Origin: Pseudomonas sp. LRP2-20
Lineage (GTDB): Bacteria > Pseudomonadota > Gammaproteobacteria > Pseudomonadales > Pseudomonadaceae
Length of the DNA: 64,000 nucleotides
Assembly (NCBI RefSeq): GCF_024349685.1
Contig: NZ_AP025944.1
Location: 750,001-814,000, forward strand
Reading direction: 5' to 3'
Shown: positions 9,682 through 19,275 of the stretch, piece after piece
How positions within the stretch are numbered: position 1 is the stretch's first letter
Layout: every line of letters begins with the position of its first letter
Program-made: the position numbers and the translations under genes
Notes under the pieces: model-generated
Database searches by the model: none
Told to the model about the DNA's origin: nothing
What the model saw: the letters and a program-made list of their open reading frames with translations, nothing else

Positions 9682-10418
9682 ACGGCCTGACGCAGACGCT
9701 GCTGTTCCCCGACTGGCCAGCCCCGGCCTCGGTCCGCGCCTGTGTCACTACCCGTGAGGGCGGCGTCAGCCTGTCGCCCTATGATTCCTGCAATCTCGGT
9801 GATCACGTCGGCGATGACCCGGTCGCCGTCGCCGAGAACCGCCGTCGCCTGAGCGACACATTCGCCATCCAGCCCGCCTGGCTCAAGCAGGTGCATGGCC
9901 TGGTGGTGGCGGATGCCGACCCCGCCGTGGTGGCCGAGGCCGATGCCAGCTGGACCGACCAGCCGGGCGTTGCCTGCACCGTGATGACTGCCGATTGCCT
10001 GCCGGCGTTGTTCTGCGACCGCGCCGGTACGCGCGTGGCCGCAGCGCATGCCGGCTGGCGCGGGCTGGCTGGCGGTGTGCTCGAGGCTACCCTCGATCGC
10101 CTGGCGCTGGCGCCTGAAGAGGTGCTGGTGTGGCTCGGGCCGGCGATTGGCCCCAAGGCGTTCGAAGTCGGGCTGGAGGTGCGCGATGCCTTCACCGCCG
10201 TGCATCCTGAAGCGGCCAGGGCGTTTGTCGACGGCGAGCGGCCGGGCAAGCTGATGGCCGACATCTACGAGCTGGCACGCATTCGCCTGGCGGCGCGTGG
10301 GGTGACGGCTGTTTATGGGGGCGGTTTCTGCACGGTCAGTGACGAGCGGTTCTTCTCCTATCGCCGTACCCCGCAGGGCGGGCGTTTCGCCTCCTTGGTC
10401 TGGCTGGCTGCGCGCTAG
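9678..10418 (+). CDS. pgeF: Peptidoglycan editing factor PgeF (YfiH/laccase-domain family)
   Basis: 246-residue DUF152/multicopper-polyphenol-oxidase-like protein. Family members are zinc-dependent purine nucleoside phosphorylases/deaminases, and E. coli YfiH prevents misincorporated Ser in peptidoglycan precursors. Key motifs are [22 protein letters not shown] (metal Cys) and [16 protein letters not shown] (metal His), with a C-terminal [14 protein letters not shown]. The start overlaps the rluD stop (ATGA), so it is translated as part of the rluD operon, as in other Pseudomonas genomes. Confidence 0.93.
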   Translation: MNGLTQTLLFPDWPAPASVRACVTTREGGVSLSPYDSCNLGDHVGDDPVAVAENRRRLSDTFAIQPAWLKQVHGLVVADADPAVVAEADASWTDQPGVACTVMTADCLPALFCDRAGTRVAAAHAGWRGLAGGVLEATLDRLALAPEEVLVWLGPAIGPKAFEVGLEVRDAFTAVHPEAARAFVDGERPGKLMADIYELARIRLAARGVTAVYGGGFCTVSDERFFSYRRTPQGGRFASLVWLAAR

Positions 10419-10431
10419 CCTGTACTGGCTT

Positions 10432-10515
10432 CATCGCGGGCAAGCCCGCTCCCACAGGTAACTCACCGGCCTTGAAAGCGGTGCTGTACTTGTGGGAGCG
10501 GGTTTACCCGCGAAT
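10432..10515. repeat. Inverted pair of REP elements
   Basis: Two P. putida-type REP palindromes facing each other (cgcgggcaagcccgctccca ... tgggagcgggtttacccgcg), separated by about 30 bases, between pgeF and the clpB promoter. Confidence 0.85.
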
Positions 10516-10561
10516 GCCCCAGAGCTAAACCATCAGGTTGACGCCGGTCAACCCCGCTAAG

Positions 10562-10590
10562 CTTGAATCTTCCAGAATCACCCTTATCTA
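10562..10590 (+). promoter_or_regulatory. Probable sigma-32 heat-shock promoter of clpB
   Basis: CTTGAAT (10562-10568) and CCCTTATCTA (10581-10590), 12 bases apart, resemble the RpoH consensus CTTGAAA and CCCCATnT. They leave an ~80-base leader before clpB, a known heat-shock gene. The match is by eye. Confidence 0.6.
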
Positions 10591-10670
10591 TTAAGGCATC
10601 TCAGGCAGGTTTCTTCATAAACAGGCGCTGTCCATCGCTCCGACCTGCCCTTTAAAGGAAGGTACCCCCC

Positions 10671-13235
10671 ATGCGAATAGACCGTTTGACCAGCAAGCTG
10701 CAGCTTGCGATATCCGATGCCCAATCCCTGGCCGTTGGCATGGACCACCCAGCCATCGACCCCGTGCACCTGTTGCAGGCACTGCTCGAACAGCAGGGCG
10801 GTTCGATCAAGCCGCTGCTGATGCAGGTCGGCTTCGATATCAACAGCCTGCGCCAGGCGTTGGTGAAAGAACTCGACCAGTTACCGAAAATCCAGAACCC
10901 CACCGGCGACGTGAACATGTCGCAGGACCTGGCTCGCCTGCTCAACCAGGCCGACCGCCTGGCCCAGCAGAAAGGCGACCAGTTCATTTCCAGTGAACTG
11001 GTGCTGCTCGCTGCCATGGACGAGAACAGCAAGCTCGGCAAGCTGCTGCTCGGCCAGGGCGTGAGCAAGAAGGCCCTGGAAAACGCCATCAACAACCTGC
11101 GTGGCGGCGCGGCGGTGAATGACGCCAACGCCGAAGAGTCGCGCCAGGCCCTGGACAAGTACACCGTCGACCTGACCAAGCGCGCCGAAGAAGGCAAGCT
11201 CGACCCGGTGATCGGCCGTGACGACGAAATCCGCCGCACCGTGCAGGTGCTGCAGCGCCGTACCAAGAACAACCCGGTGCTGATTGGTGAGCCTGGCGTG
11301 GGCAAGACTGCCATCGCCGAGGGCCTGGCCCAGCGCATCATCAATGGTGAAGTGCCCGATGGCCTGAAAGGCAAGCGCCTGCTGGCGCTGGACATGGGCG
11401 CGCTGATCGCCGGTGCCAAGTACCGCGGTGAGTTCGAAGAGCGACTCAAAGGCCTGCTCAACGAGCTGTCCAAGCAGGAAGGCCAGATCATCCTGTTCAT
11501 CGACGAACTGCACACCATGGTCGGCGCCGGCAAAGGCGAGGGCGCCATGGACGCGGGCAACATGCTCAAGCCGGCCCTGGCCCGTGGCGAGTTGCACTGC
11601 GTTGGCGCCACCACGCTCAACGAATACCGCCAGTTCATCGAGAAGGACGCGGCGCTGGAGCGGCGCTTCCAGAAAGTGCTGGTGGAAGAGCCGAGCGAGG
11701 AAGACACCATCGCCATCCTGCGTGGCCTGAAAGAGCGCTATGAAGTGCACCACAAGGTGGCCATCACCGACGGTGCGATCATCGCCGCCGCCAAGCTCAG
11801 CCACCGCTACATCACCGACCGCCAGCTGCCGGACAAGGCCATCGACCTGATCGACGAAGCGGCCAGCCGCATCCGCATGGAGATCGACTCCAAGCCGGAA
11901 GTGCTCGACCGCCTCGACCGTCGCCTGATCCAGCTGAAGGTGGAATCCCAGGCGCTGAAGAAAGAAGAAGACGAGGCAGCCAAGAAGCGCCTCGAGAAGC
12001 TCACCGAGGAAATCGAGCGGCTGGAGCGCGAGTATTCCGACCTGGAAGAGATCTGGGCGTCGGAGAAGGCCGAAGTGCAAGGCTCGGCGCAGATCCAGCA
12101 AAAGATCGAGCAGGCCCGCCAGGAGCTGGAGACCGCCCGTCGCAAAGGTGACCTGAGCCGCATGGCCGAGCTGCAGTACGGGGTGATCCCGGACCTGGAG
12201 CGCAGCCTGCAGATGGTCGACCAGCACGGCAAGACCGAGAACCAGTTGCTGCGCAACAAGGTGACCGAGGAAGAGATTGCCGAAGTGGTGTCCAAGTGGA
12301 CCGGCATCCCGGTGGCCAAGATGCTCGAAGGCGAGCGCGAGAAGCTGCTGAAGATGGAAGAACTGCTGCACCAGCGGGTAATTGGCCAAGGCGAGGCGGT
12401 GACTGCGGTTGCCAACGCCGTGCGCCGTTCGCGTGCGGGGTTGTCCGACCCGAACCGGCCGAGTGGTTCGTTCATGTTCCTCGGCCCGACCGGCGTGGGC
12501 AAGACCGAGCTGTGCAAGGCGCTGGCCGAGTTCCTGTTCGACACCGAAGAGGCCATGGTGCGCATCGACATGTCCGAGTTCATGGAGAAACACTCGGTGG
12601 CTCGCCTGATCGGTGCCCCGCCAGGGTACGTGGGTTATGAAGAGGGCGGTTACCTGACCGAAGCCGTGCGCCGCAAGCCATACTCGGTGGTGCTGCTGGA
12701 CGAAGTGGAAAAGGCTCACCCGGATGTGTTCAACGTGCTGCTGCAGGTGCTGGAAGACGGCCGCCTGACTGACAGCCATGGCCGCACCGTGGACTTCCGC
12801 AACACGGTGATCGTGATGACCTCCAACCTGGGCTCGGCGCAGATCCAGGAGCTGGTGGGGGATCGCGAGGCACAGCGTGCGGCGGTGATGGATGCGGTGG
12901 GTTCGCACTTCCGTCCGGAGTTCATCAACCGCATCGACGAAGTGGTGGTGTTCGAGCCGCTGGGCCGCGAGCAGATCGCCGGTATCACCGAGATCCAGCT
13001 TGGCCGCCTGCGCAGCCGCCTGCTCGAGCGCGAACTGTCGCTGAGCCTGAGCCCGGAGGCCTTGGACAAGCTGATCGCCGTGGGTTACGACCCGGTGTAT
13101 GGCGCACGGCCGCTGAAGCGGGCAATCCAGCGCTGGATCGAAAACCCGCTGGCGCAGCTGATCCTGGCTGGCAAGTTCCTCCCAGGGACGGCGATTACCG
13201 CCAAGGTCGAAGGCGACGAAATCGTCTTTGCCTGA
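10671..13235 (+). CDS. clpB: Protein-disaggregating chaperone ClpB
   Basis: Hexameric AAA+ disaggregase of 854 residues that works with DnaK to rescue aggregated proteins. Order: Clp-N domain (two repeats, residues 1-145), first AAA domain with Walker A GEPGVGKT near residue 206, coiled-coil M domain around 400-520 ([20 protein letters not shown]), and second AAA domain with [10 protein letters not shown] near 605 and the [13 protein letters not shown] pore loop. A strong ribosome site (AAAGGAAGG) precedes the ATG. An RpoH-like promoter lies upstream and a clear terminator downstream. Confidence 0.98.
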   Translation: MRIDRLTSKLQLAISDAQSLAVGMDHPAIDPVHLLQALLEQQGGSIKPLLMQVGFDINSLRQALVKELDQLPKIQNPTGDVNMSQDLARLLNQADRLAQQKGDQFISSELVLLAAMDENSKLGKLLLGQGVSKKALENAINNLRGGAAVNDANAEESRQALDKYTVDLTKRAEEGKLDPVIGRDDEIRRTVQVLQRRTKNNPVLIGEPGVGKTAIAEGLAQRIINGEVPDGLKGKRLLALDMGALIAGAKYRGEFEERLKGLLNELSKQEGQIILFIDELHTMVGAGKGEGAMDAGNMLKPALARGELHCVGATTLNEYRQFIEKDAALERRFQKVLVEEPSEEDTIAILRGLKERYEVHHKVAITDGAIIAAAKLSHRYITDRQLPDKAIDLIDEAASRIRMEIDSKPEVLDRLDRRLIQLKVESQALKKEEDEAAKKRLEKLTEEIERLEREYSDLEEIWASEKAEVQGSAQIQQKIEQARQELETARRKGDLSRMAELQYGVIPDLERSLQMVDQHGKTENQLLRNKVTEEEIAEVVSKWTGIPVAKMLEGEREKLLKMEELLHQRVIGQGEAVTAVANAVRRSRAGLSDPNRPSGSFMFLGPTGVGKTELCKALAEFLFDTEEAMVRIDMSEFMEKHSVARLIGAPPGYVGYEEGGYLTEAVRRKPYSVVLLDEVEKAHPDVFNVLLQVLEDGRLTDSHGRTVDFRNTVIVMTSNLGSAQIQELVGDREAQRAAVMDAVGSHFRPEFINRIDEVVVFEPLGREQIAGITEIQLGRLRSRLLERELSLSLSPEALDKLIAVGYDPVYGARPLKRAIQRWIENPLAQLILAGKFLPGTAITAKVEGDEIVFA

Positions 13236-13250
13236 TCACTGCAGTAACCA

Positions 13251-13275
13251 AGCCCCGCTTCGGCGGGGCTTTTTT
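13251..13275 (+). terminator. Rho-independent terminator of clpB
   Basis: AGCCCCGC-TTCG-GCGGGGCT stem-loop with a UUCG-type tetraloop followed by five T residues, 15 bases after the clpB stop. Confidence 0.95.
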
Positions 13276-13285
13276 GTGTCTGCCT

Positions 13286-13371
13286 GTGCCGGCCTCTTCG
13301 CGGGCAAGCCCGCTCCCACTGGGTAATGCAATCCCCTGTGGGAGCGGGTTTACCCGCGAAGAGGCCGGCAC
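13286..13371. repeat. Long inverted REP pair
   Basis: A 34-base arm (13286 onward, gtgccggcctcttcgcgggc...) is matched by its near-perfect complement ending at 13371, with ~18 bases between. This is a BIME-like pair just after the clpB terminator. Confidence 0.88.
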
Positions 13372-13437
13372 GGGCCCAGCAAATCCGGGGCTTTGCTGCC
13401 TTCATGGATAACTTGCTGAAAATTTTGAAATTTTTGC

Positions 13438-13466
13438 TTGCATCAAAATTCGAGTGCCCCTAATAT
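13438..13466 (+). promoter_or_regulatory. Candidate sigma-70 promoter upstream of the tRNA cluster
   Basis: TTGCAT (13438-13443), 17-base spacer, TAATAT (13461-13466). It lies in an AT-rich stretch about 215 bases upstream of tRNA-Asn. An inverted repeat CAACTTAC/GTAAGTTG follows near 13521-13542. Confidence 0.45.
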
Positions 13467-13557
13467 ACGCCGCGTTGTCAGGCACTAAGCGAATCACCAG
13501 CAACATCGGTGACCGCAAAACAACTTACAAATCAGTAAGTTGAATGAAAAAAAGTGG

Positions 13558-13585
13558 TTGACAAGCAAAACGAAGAATGTAGAAT
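13558..13585 (+). promoter_or_regulatory. Strong sigma-70 promoter of the tRNA cluster
   Basis: TTGACA (13558-13563), 16-base spacer, TAGAAT (13580-13585), followed by a GC-rich discriminator (GCCGG) typical of stringently controlled stable-RNA promoters. The tRNA-Asn gene begins ~90 bases later. Confidence 0.75.
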
Positions 13586-13679
13586 AGCCGGCCTCAGCAG
13601 CGACAACGCGAAAGCGGATCGCCAAAGAGACCGAAGCTAACACAAGCTTCGAAGCTGTAAAGATGTGCCGAAGTTCAGT

Positions 13680-13755
13680 TCCGCGATAGCTCAGTCGGTA
13701 GAGCAAATGACTGTTAATCATTGGGTCCCTGGTTCGAGTCCAGGTCGCGGAGCCA
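13680..13755 (+). tRNA. tRNA-Asn (GTT)
   Basis: 76 bases, acceptor TCCGCGA/TCGCGGA, anticodon loop CTGTTAA with GTT, T-loop GGTTCGAGTCC, encoded CCA end. First gene of the tRNA cluster. Confidence 0.97.
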
Positions 13756-13759
13756 ATCT

Positions 13760-13836
13760 CGGGGTGTAGCGCAGTCCGGTAGCGCGCCTGCTTTGGGAGC
13801 AGGATGTCAGGAGTTCGAATCCCCTCACCCCGACCA
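13760..13836 (+). tRNA. tRNA-Pro (TGG), copy 1
   Basis: 77 bases, acceptor CGGGGTG/CACCCCG, anticodon loop TTTGGGA with TGG, T-loop AGTTCGAATCC, encoded CCA. Identical to the copy at 13966. Confidence 0.97.
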
Positions 13837-13842
13837 TTTTCC

Positions 13843-13918
13843 GGGTCGTTAGCTCAGTTGGTAGAGCAGTTGGCTTTTAACCAATTGGTCGTAGGTTCGA
13901 ATCCTACACGACCCACCA
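13843..13918 (+). tRNA. tRNA-Lys (TTT), copy 1
   Basis: 76 bases, acceptor GGGTCGT/ACGACCC, anticodon loop CTTTTAA with TTT, T-loop GGTTCGAATCC, encoded CCA. Identical to the copy at 14048. Confidence 0.97.
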
Positions 13919-13924
13919 TGTAGA

Positions 13925-13958
13925 AAAGGGCATCTCCAATGAGATGCCCTTTTTTTTG
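13925..13958 (+). terminator. Rho-independent terminator between the tRNA repeats
   Basis: AAAGGGCATCTC-CAAT-GAGATGCCCTTT stem (12 bp) followed by a T run. It was duplicated together with the Pro-Lys pair and would separate the two tRNA-Pro/Lys units. Confidence 0.93.
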
Positions 13959-13965
13959 AAACACT

Positions 13966-14042
13966 CGGGGTGTAGCGCAGTCCGGTAGCGCGCCTGCTTT
14001 GGGAGCAGGATGTCAGGAGTTCGAATCCCCTCACCCCGACCA
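13966..14042 (+). tRNA. tRNA-Pro (TGG), copy 2
   Basis: Exact second copy of the 77-base tRNA-Pro. It lies directly after the first terminator with no recognisable promoter of its own, so its expression would depend on read-through. Confidence 0.97.
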
Positions 14043-14047
14043 TTTTT

Positions 14048-14123
14048 GGGTCGTTAGCTCAGTTGGTAGAGCAGTTGGCTTTTAACCAATTGGTCGTAGG
14101 TTCGAATCCTACACGACCCACCA
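14048..14123 (+). tRNA. tRNA-Lys (TTT), copy 2
   Basis: Exact second copy of the 76-base tRNA-Lys, five bases after tRNA-Pro copy 2 (six in copy 1). Confidence 0.97.
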
Positions 14124-14128
14124 TGTAA

Positions 14129-14158
14129 AAAGGGCATCTCGAAAGAGATGCCCTTTTT
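14129..14158 (+). terminator. Rho-independent terminator of the tRNA cluster
   Basis: AAAGGGCATCTC-GAAA-GAGATGCCCTTT stem and T run. Same stem as the one at 13925 but with a GAAA loop in place of CAAT. Confidence 0.93.
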
Positions 14159-14224
14159 CTTTGCCTCAAGAAAACCGCCCTTCGCCGCAGGTTGCGCGCA
14201 TCTGGCTGCCAAACAGTCACCCCC

Positions 14225-14327
14225 CTGTGGGAGCGGGCTTGCCCGCGAAGAAGGCGGCGCGGTGCATGGCACGGGCTTCGCCCGTGTTCGCGGCGGTTCG
14301 GCGCCACGACAAGCCCGCTCCCACAGG
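14225..14327. repeat. REP pair with internal inverted repeats
   Basis: ctgtgggagcgggcttgccc at the left and aagcccgctcccacagg at the right face each other. The ~60 bases between hold a smaller palindrome (acgggcttcgcccgt). Between the tRNA cluster and the end of ndh. Confidence 0.8.
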
Positions 14328-14345
14328 TGAAGCCCTTTGGGCCTG

Positions 14346-15641
14346 TCAGTGCAGCTTCAGGCGTGGCTCGGTGCCCCGGCCAATCTTGCTACCCAACATC
14401 ATCAACGCCGTGCGGAAGAACCCGTACAGCGCCATCTGGTGCATGCGGTACAGCGACACGTAGAACATCCGCGCCAGCCAGCCCTCCAGCTTCACGCTGC
14501 CCATCAGGTTACCCATCAGGTTGCCCACCGCCGAGAAGCGCGACAGCGACACCAGCGAGCCGTAGTCCTTGTATTCGTAAGTCGGCAGCGCCTTGTTCTC
14601 CAGGCGTGCCTTCAGGCTCTGCGCCAGCATCGAGGCTTGCTGGTGCGCGGCCTGGGCCCGTGGCGGCACGTTGCGGTCGCTACCCGGTTGCGGGCAGGCG
14701 GCGCAGTCACCAAAGGCGAAGATGTTGTCGTCGCGGGTGGTCTGCAGGGTAGGGCGCACCACCAGCTGGTTGATGCGGTTGGTTTCCAGGCCGTCGATGT
14801 CCTTGAGGAAGCCCGGCGCACGGATACCCGCCGCCCACACTTTGAGGCTGGCCTGGATCACTTCACCGTCTTTGGTTTTCAGGCCATCTTCGGTCACTTC
14901 ACTGACGGCAGCGTTGGTCATCACCTTCACACCGAGTTTTTCCAGGGTCTTGTGCACCGGCACGCTGATGCGCTCCGGCAGCGCAGGCAGCACGCGCGGA
15001 CCTGCCTCGATCAGGGTGATGTGCATGTCCTTGGGCTGGATGCGATCCAGGCCGTAGGCCGCCAGTTCGTGGGCCGCGTGGTGCAGTTCGGCCGCCAGTT
15101 CCACACCGGTGGCACCGGCGCCGACAATGGCCACGCTGATCTGCTCGCTGGCCACGTCACCGGCGTGGGCACGCAGGTAGTGGTTCAGCAGCTGCTGGTG
15201 GAAGCGCTCGGCCTGCTTGCGGGTGTCGAGGAACAGGCAGTGCTGCGCCGCGCCCAGGGTGCCGAAGTCGTTGGTGTTGGAGCCGACGGCGATCACCAGG
15301 GTGTCGTAGCCCAGGGTGCGCGCAGGCAGCAGCTCGCGGCCCTCTTCATCGAGGGTCGCGGCCAGTTGGATCTGCTTGCCTTCACGGTCCAGGCCACTCA
15401 TGCGCCCCAACTGGAAGTTGAAGTGGTTCCACTTGGCCTGGGCCACGTAGTTCAGTTCGTCTTCCGAAGAGTTCAGCGAGCCGGCGGCCACTTCGTGCAG
15501 CAGGGGTTTCCAGATGTGCGTGAGGTTGGCGTCGACCAGGGTAATCTCGGCCTGCTTGCGCTTGCCCAGGCTTTTACCCAGGCGGGTCGCCAGTTCCAGG
15601 CCGCCGGCGCCGCCGCCGACAATCACGATGCGATGAGTCAT
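14346..15641 (-). CDS. ndh: Type II NADH dehydrogenase
   Basis: 431-residue, single-subunit, non-proton-pumping NADH:quinone oxidoreductase on the inner membrane face. The FAD-binding Rossmann motif IVIVGGGAGGLELATRLG is at the N-terminus and a second NAD(H) dinucleotide fold, VAIVGAGATGVELAAELHH, is near residue 175. NIFAFGDCAACPQPG marks the second FAD contact, and a C-terminal amphipathic region (LEGWLARMFYVSLYRMHQMALYGF) serves for membrane attachment. The ATG at 15641 gives the usual length; the ribosome site is weak. Confidence 0.96.
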   Translation of the reverse strand: MTHRIVIVGGGAGGLELATRLGKSLGKRKQAEITLVDANLTHIWKPLLHEVAAGSLNSSEDELNYVAQAKWNHFNFQLGRMSGLDREGKQIQLAATLDEEGRELLPARTLGYDTLVIAVGSNTNDFGTLGAAQHCLFLDTRKQAERFHQQLLNHYLRAHAGDVASEQISVAIVGAGATGVELAAELHHAAHELAAYGLDRIQPKDMHITLIEAGPRVLPALPERISVPVHKTLEKLGVKVMTNAAVSEVTEDGLKTKDGEVIQASLKVWAAGIRAPGFLKDIDGLETNRINQLVVRPTLQTTRDDNIFAFGDCAACPQPGSDRNVPPRAQAAHQQASMLAQSLKARLENKALPTYEYKDYGSLVSLSRFSAVGNLMGNLMGSVKLEGWLARMFYVSLYRMHQMALYGFFRTALMMLGSKIGRGTEPRLKLH

Positions 15642-15725
15642 GGGGATATCTCATAAGGTTTACGGAATTCGTGGCCCCAGGGGCCGGCCGCAAACTGCGC
15701 GAGGGGAGGGCGAGCGCGAAGCAGC

Positions 15726-15899
15726 TCATAGCACCAGTCCACTCAGCAGGCGGCTGATGAGACCCAACCCGATGGTCACGGCCAGTACCAGCACAAGGAG
15801 CAGCCAGGGCCGGAAAGGCCGGCGCTCGACTTGGTGCTGGGGGGCTCGCAGATACTCATCGACACGACGCTGATCTTCCGGGTTCAGGCGGCTGGTCAT
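15726..15899 (-). CDS. DUF3094 small membrane protein
   Basis: 57 residues starting MTSRLNPEDQRRVDEYL; a short charged N-terminal part (QHQVERRPFRPW) precedes one transmembrane helix (LLLVLVLAVTIGLGLISRLL). This matches the conserved Pseudomonas DUF3094 family found next to ndh. The longer upstream frame is not supported. Function unknown. Confidence 0.85.
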   Translation of the reverse strand: MTSRLNPEDQRRVDEYLRAPQHQVERRPFRPWLLLVLVLAVTIGLGLISRLLSGLVL

Positions 15900-16032
15900 G
15901 GTGGGCCTCGTCAGGTAGACGTTTGTGACTGCAGGAACGCCACAGCGTTCATGCAAGCGCATTCAATCAAATGATAATGCTTTCTATCCCTGGCGCCGAG
16001 TCTACGCCATCGCAAAGACTCTCGGCAGTGGA

Positions 16033-16662
16033 TCAAAGACTGATGCCCACGTCGAAGACGATGCTGCGCCCCAGGTTACCGCGCAGAAAGTCCGGCGCAT
16101 CGGGGTGGGCGAACAAAACCCGGGCGAAGGTCGGCCCCACCAGCGACAGCGAGCGCCAGCCCTGGCGCAGGTATTCGGTGGGCGGCGGGAAATGGGTGTT
16201 GAGGTCGAGCACCTCGCGCTTGAGGCTGGCAAAGGCGATGATGTCCAGCTCACTCAGGTCCAGCCCGCGCTCGCGGTAGTTGTGCGCCTTCTTGCGCAGC
16301 GTCGGCGCCAGGCGCCCGAGCAGCTCGGCGGCGGCGATGCGCCGCGGGCGGGCTTCGCGGCGCACCAGCTGGGCCAGGGAAAAGGCACTGCGCCGGCGCT
16401 GCAGCTCTTCACGCCACTCGTCGTTCAGGCGGCGGCCTTCGTCGAGTACGAAAAACACTTCAAAGGCTGCATCGCGGAACAGCACATCCGGGGGCTCCTG
16501 GCCGGCCGGGGTGAAGTCCTCGCTGCGGTAAGGGATGTTCAGCCCTTGCAACAGGCGCTGGCACACCCACCGCTCCCGCTCCCACTTGCGGGCGTTGGAG
16601 AGAAAGGCATTGGCTTGTTCGGCCTGGATGGTAAGCAGGCGCAGGTAATCTGAGTCATCCAT
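16033..16662 (-). CDS. DUF1780 family protein
   Basis: 209-residue soluble protein starting MDDSDYLRLLTIQAEQANAFLSN. The pattern of a charged N-terminal helix, DVLFRDAAFEVFFVLDEGRR, and a C-terminal TFARVLFAHPDAPDFLRGNLG is the conserved DUF1780 protein of pseudomonads, seen between ndh and the yacG-coaE-pilD cluster. FEVFFVLDEGRRLNDEW hints at a nuclease-like fold but no function is established. An upstream in-frame start at 16683 is possible. Confidence 0.85.
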   Translation of the reverse strand: MDDSDYLRLLTIQAEQANAFLSNARKWERERWVCQRLLQGLNIPYRSEDFTPAGQEPPDVLFRDAAFEVFFVLDEGRRLNDEWREELQRRRSAFSLAQLVRREARPRRIAAAELLGRLAPTLRKKAHNYRERGLDLSELDIIAFASLKREVLDLNTHFPPPTEYLRQGWRSLSLVGPTFARVLFAHPDAPDFLRGNLGRSIVFDVGISL

Positions 16663-16766
16663 GGGAACAAGCTTAGTCGGCAATTGTGAACGTAAGGCCC
16701 TGTTTGACCGTGGGAATCGGCATCAGGGTGTAGACTCGGGCTATCCGTGCCAGGAGCGATTTGCCA

Positions 16767-17450
16767 GTGATCAGCGCCCACGTCCTGTCCTCTGCCAGCC
16801 TGACCATCGGTTGGTTGGGCTACATCCCGTTGTTGATCTGGGCTGCATCGCGTACGCGGTGGGTAGAGTTGTGCACCGACCGGCGCCGCCAGCACCTGCT
16901 GTTTGGCACGGTGTTCTGCCTGTTTGCCCTGTGGCTGGTCAGGCGCGATTTCGATACCGGCGTGTCCTACCACTTCATCGGCATGACGGCGGTGACCTTG
17001 TTGCTGGACTGGCCGCTGGCGATTCTGGGTGGTTTCCTTGCGCAACTCGGCTTGCTGGCGCTGGGCCGGCAGGATCTTGCGGCGCTCGGGGTCAACGGGC
17101 TGCTGCTGGTGGGGTTGCCCGTGCTGATCACCGAAGTGTGCGCGATCCTGGTCGAACGGGCGCAGCCGCGAAACCTGTTCGTTTATATCTTCTGTTCGGG
17201 GTTTTTCCCCGCGGCGCTGACGGTGCTGATTTGCGTGCCGGTGGCGTTGGGCGTGCTGTGGCTGGATGGGCGCTTTGCGATGCCGGAGTGGCTCAGCGAC
17301 TTTATCGGCTACCTGTGGCTGATGATGTTCCCGGAGGCGTTCATCAACGGCATGGTGATCAGTGCCCTGGTGGTGTTTTGCCCGGAGTGGCTGGAAACGT
17401 TCAATCGCACCCGGTATCTGCAGGCGCCGTGGAAGGATGATGAGCGCTGA
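16767..17450 (+). CDS. CbiM-like (energy-coupling factor permease-type) membrane protein
   Basis: 227 residues with about six hydrophobic helices. The N-terminal ISAHVLSSASLTIGWLGYIPLLIW and the later YHFIGMTAVTLLLDWPLAILGGFLAQL resemble CbiM/ECF-type S-components with the HFIGM signature. No ECF ATPase is adjacent, so the substrate is unknown. The start is ambiguous between GTG 16767 and TTG 16761; AGGAG at 16752-16756 could serve either. Confidence 0.7.
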   Translation: MISAHVLSSASLTIGWLGYIPLLIWAASRTRWVELCTDRRRQHLLFGTVFCLFALWLVRRDFDTGVSYHFIGMTAVTLLLDWPLAILGGFLAQLGLLALGRQDLAALGVNGLLLVGLPVLITEVCAILVERAQPRNLFVYIFCSGFFPAALTVLICVPVALGVLWLDGRFAMPEWLSDFIGYLWLMMFPEAFINGMVISALVVFCPEWLETFNRTRYLQAPWKDDER

Positions 17451-17466
17451 TTCATGTATTGGCTGC

Positions 17467-17565
17467 GCCGGCCTCTTCGCGGGCAAGCCCGCTCCCACAG
17501 GATAACCACTGGCTTGAAGGTTGTGGCTTCCCTGTGGGAGCGGGCTTGCCCGCGAAGAGGCCGGT
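17467..17565. repeat. Inverted REP pair
   Basis: gccggcctcttcgcgggcaa...cccgctcccacagg at the left and its complement ctgtgggagcgggcttgccc...gaagaggccgg at the right, ~36 bases apart, between two convergent genes. Confidence 0.88.
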
Positions 17566-17586
17566 ACAGGTATCAGAGATAGCTAC

Positions 17587-17787
17587 TCAATGCCGCGGCT
17601 CCAGCTCCCCGGAAAACAGCTCATCCTCGGCATCCGGCGCCACCGGAATCTTGTGCTCCTCGGCCGCCCAGGCGCCCAAGTCAATCAGCTTGCAGCGGTC
17701 GGAACAGAATGGCCGGAACGCGTTCTTCTCGTTCCATTCCACAGGTGCGCCACAGGTCGGGCAATCGACGGTCAATGGCTGGCTCAT
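17587..17787 (-). CDS. yacG: DNA gyrase inhibitor YacG
   Basis: 66-residue zinc protein with [10 protein letters not shown] and [14 protein letters not shown], the four-cysteine YacG zinc finger and the following helix. Known members bind GyrB and block gyrase. It overlaps the end of coaE by four bases, the last gene of a pilC-pilD-coaE-yacG operon on the minus strand. Confidence 0.96.
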   Translation of the reverse strand: MSQPLTVDCPTCGAPVEWNEKNAFRPFCSDRCKLIDLGAWAAEEHKIPVAPDAEDELFSGELEPRH

Positions 17788-18407
17788 GGCTGGCCTCCTC
17801 GTAAAGTCAGGTAAAAGTGGTGCAGGCGGTCAATCTGCTTGTGCAGCGCGGCCAGGTCGCCGTCATTGACCAGCACATCGTCGGCATGGGCCAGGCGCTC
17901 TTCACGGGCCAGCTGGGCCTTGAGAATGGCCTGCACCTGCTCGGCGCTGGTGTTGTCACGCGCCAGTGTACGCGCCACCTGCAGCTCCTGCGGCACATCG
18001 ATGACCAGCACCCGCTGGACCTTCTGGTGCTGGCCCGACTCGATCAGCAACGGCGACACGTACACCGCATAGGGGGACTCGGCCTTGGCCAGGTAACTGA
18101 AGATCTCCTGCCCGATCAACGGGTGCAGCAGTTGCTCCAGCCACTTGCGCTGAGCCGGGTTGGCGAAGATCAGCTGGCGCAAGGCCGCACGATCAAGCTG
18201 GCCATCGTCCAGCAGCACGCCGGGGCCGAAGCGTTCGACGATGCTGGCCAGCGCCGGGCGGCCGGGCTCGACCACCCAGCGCGCCGCCTGGTCGGCATCG
18301 ACCAGGTGCACGCCAAGTTCGACGAAGCGCTCGGCGGCGGCGCTCTTGCCGCTGCCGATGCCGCCGGTCAGCCCGAGAATCCAGGGGGTGAAGGCCTTGG
18401 TGGTCAT
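17784..18407 (-). CDS. coaE: Dephospho-CoA kinase
   Basis: 207-residue P-loop kinase catalysing the last step of coenzyme A synthesis. The Walker [18 protein letters not shown] is at the N-terminus, with [34 protein letters not shown] and CoaE-like RMARD/LID-type residues later. The start ATG overlaps the pilD stop by one base (TGATG), implying coupled translation. Confidence 0.96.
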   Translation of the reverse strand: MTTKAFTPWILGLTGGIGSGKSAAAERFVELGVHLVDADQAARWVVEPGRPALASIVERFGPGVLLDDGQLDRAALRQLIFANPAQRKWLEQLLHPLIGQEIFSYLAKAESPYAVYVSPLLIESGQHQKVQRVLVIDVPQELQVARTLARDNTSAEQVQAILKAQLAREERLAHADDVLVNDGDLAALHKQIDRLHHFYLTLRGGQP

Positions 18408-19273
18408 CACATTCCAAACAGTTGCAGGTAGAAGGCGTATATTTCATCACCCCAGAGCACAGCAATCCACCCCGCAGTGGCCAGATAAGGGCCAAAGGGT
18501 ATGGCAGTGCCGACGGATTGCCTGCGCACACGCAGCAGGCACAGGCCCGCCACCACACCGATCACCGACGACAGCATCAAGGTGAGCGGCAATACCTGCC
18601 AGCCACCCCAGGCGCCGATCAGCGCCAGCAGCTTGAAGTCGCCATAGCCCATGCCTTCCTTGCCGGTGATCAGCTTGAACGCCCAGTACACCAACCACAG
18701 GCTCAGGTACCCGGCCACCGCGCCCCACAGCGCATCGGGCAGTGGCACCACCGTGTCGAAGGCATTGACGATCAAGCCCAGCCATAGCGTCGGCAGCACC
18801 AGCACATCGGGCAACAGCTGCTGGTCATGATCGATCAGGCTCAGTGCCAGCAGGCTCCAGGTCAGCAACATCAGGGCCAAGGCCTCGGTGCCTGCGCCGG
18901 AATGCCAGGCTACTAGCATCGACAGCAGCGCACAGGCCACCTCGATCAGGGGATAACGCGCGCTGATCGGTTGCTTGCACGCCGAACAGCGCCCGCGCAA
19001 TACCAGGTAGCTCAGCACGGGAATGTTTTCCCAGGCGCGGATCGCGTGCTGGCAATGCGGGCAGTGGGAGGCGGGGAGGGATAGATTGAAGCGCTCGTGC
19101 TCGGTGGTCGGCAGGCCCAGCACTTCCTGCGCCTCACGTTGCCACTGGCGCTCGAGCATGATCGGCAGGCGATGCACCACCACGTTGAGGAAGCTGCCCA
19201 CCAGCAGGCCGAGTACAGCCGCCAAGGTGATGAAGTACGCCGGCTGCTCGGCCAGCAAAGTCCAGAAAGTCAT
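18407..19273 (-). CDS. pilD: Type IV prepilin peptidase / N-methyltransferase
   Basis: 288-residue inner-membrane aspartyl protease that cleaves and N-methylates prepilins and type II secretion pseudopilins. The cytoplasmic loop has two Cys pairs (CPHCQHAI...CSACKQPI). Catalytic Asp residues are in [12 protein letters not shown] and [18 protein letters not shown]. Eight hydrophobic helices are evident. It lies two bases after pilC. It should process all prepilins in this window. Confidence 0.96.
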   Translation of the reverse strand: MTFWTLLAEQPAYFITLAAVLGLLVGSFLNVVVHRLPIMLERQWQREAQEVLGLPTTEHERFNLSLPASHCPHCQHAIRAWENIPVLSYLVLRGRCSACKQPISARYPLIEVACALLSMLVAWHSGAGTEALALMLLTWSLLALSLIDHDQQLLPDVLVLPTLWLGLIVNAFDTVVPLPDALWGAVAGYLSLWLVYWAFKLITGKEGMGYGDFKLLALIGAWGGWQVLPLTLMLSSVIGVVAGLCLLRVRRQSVGTAIPFGPYLATAGWIAVLWGDEIYAFYLQLFGM

Positions 19274-19275
19274 GT

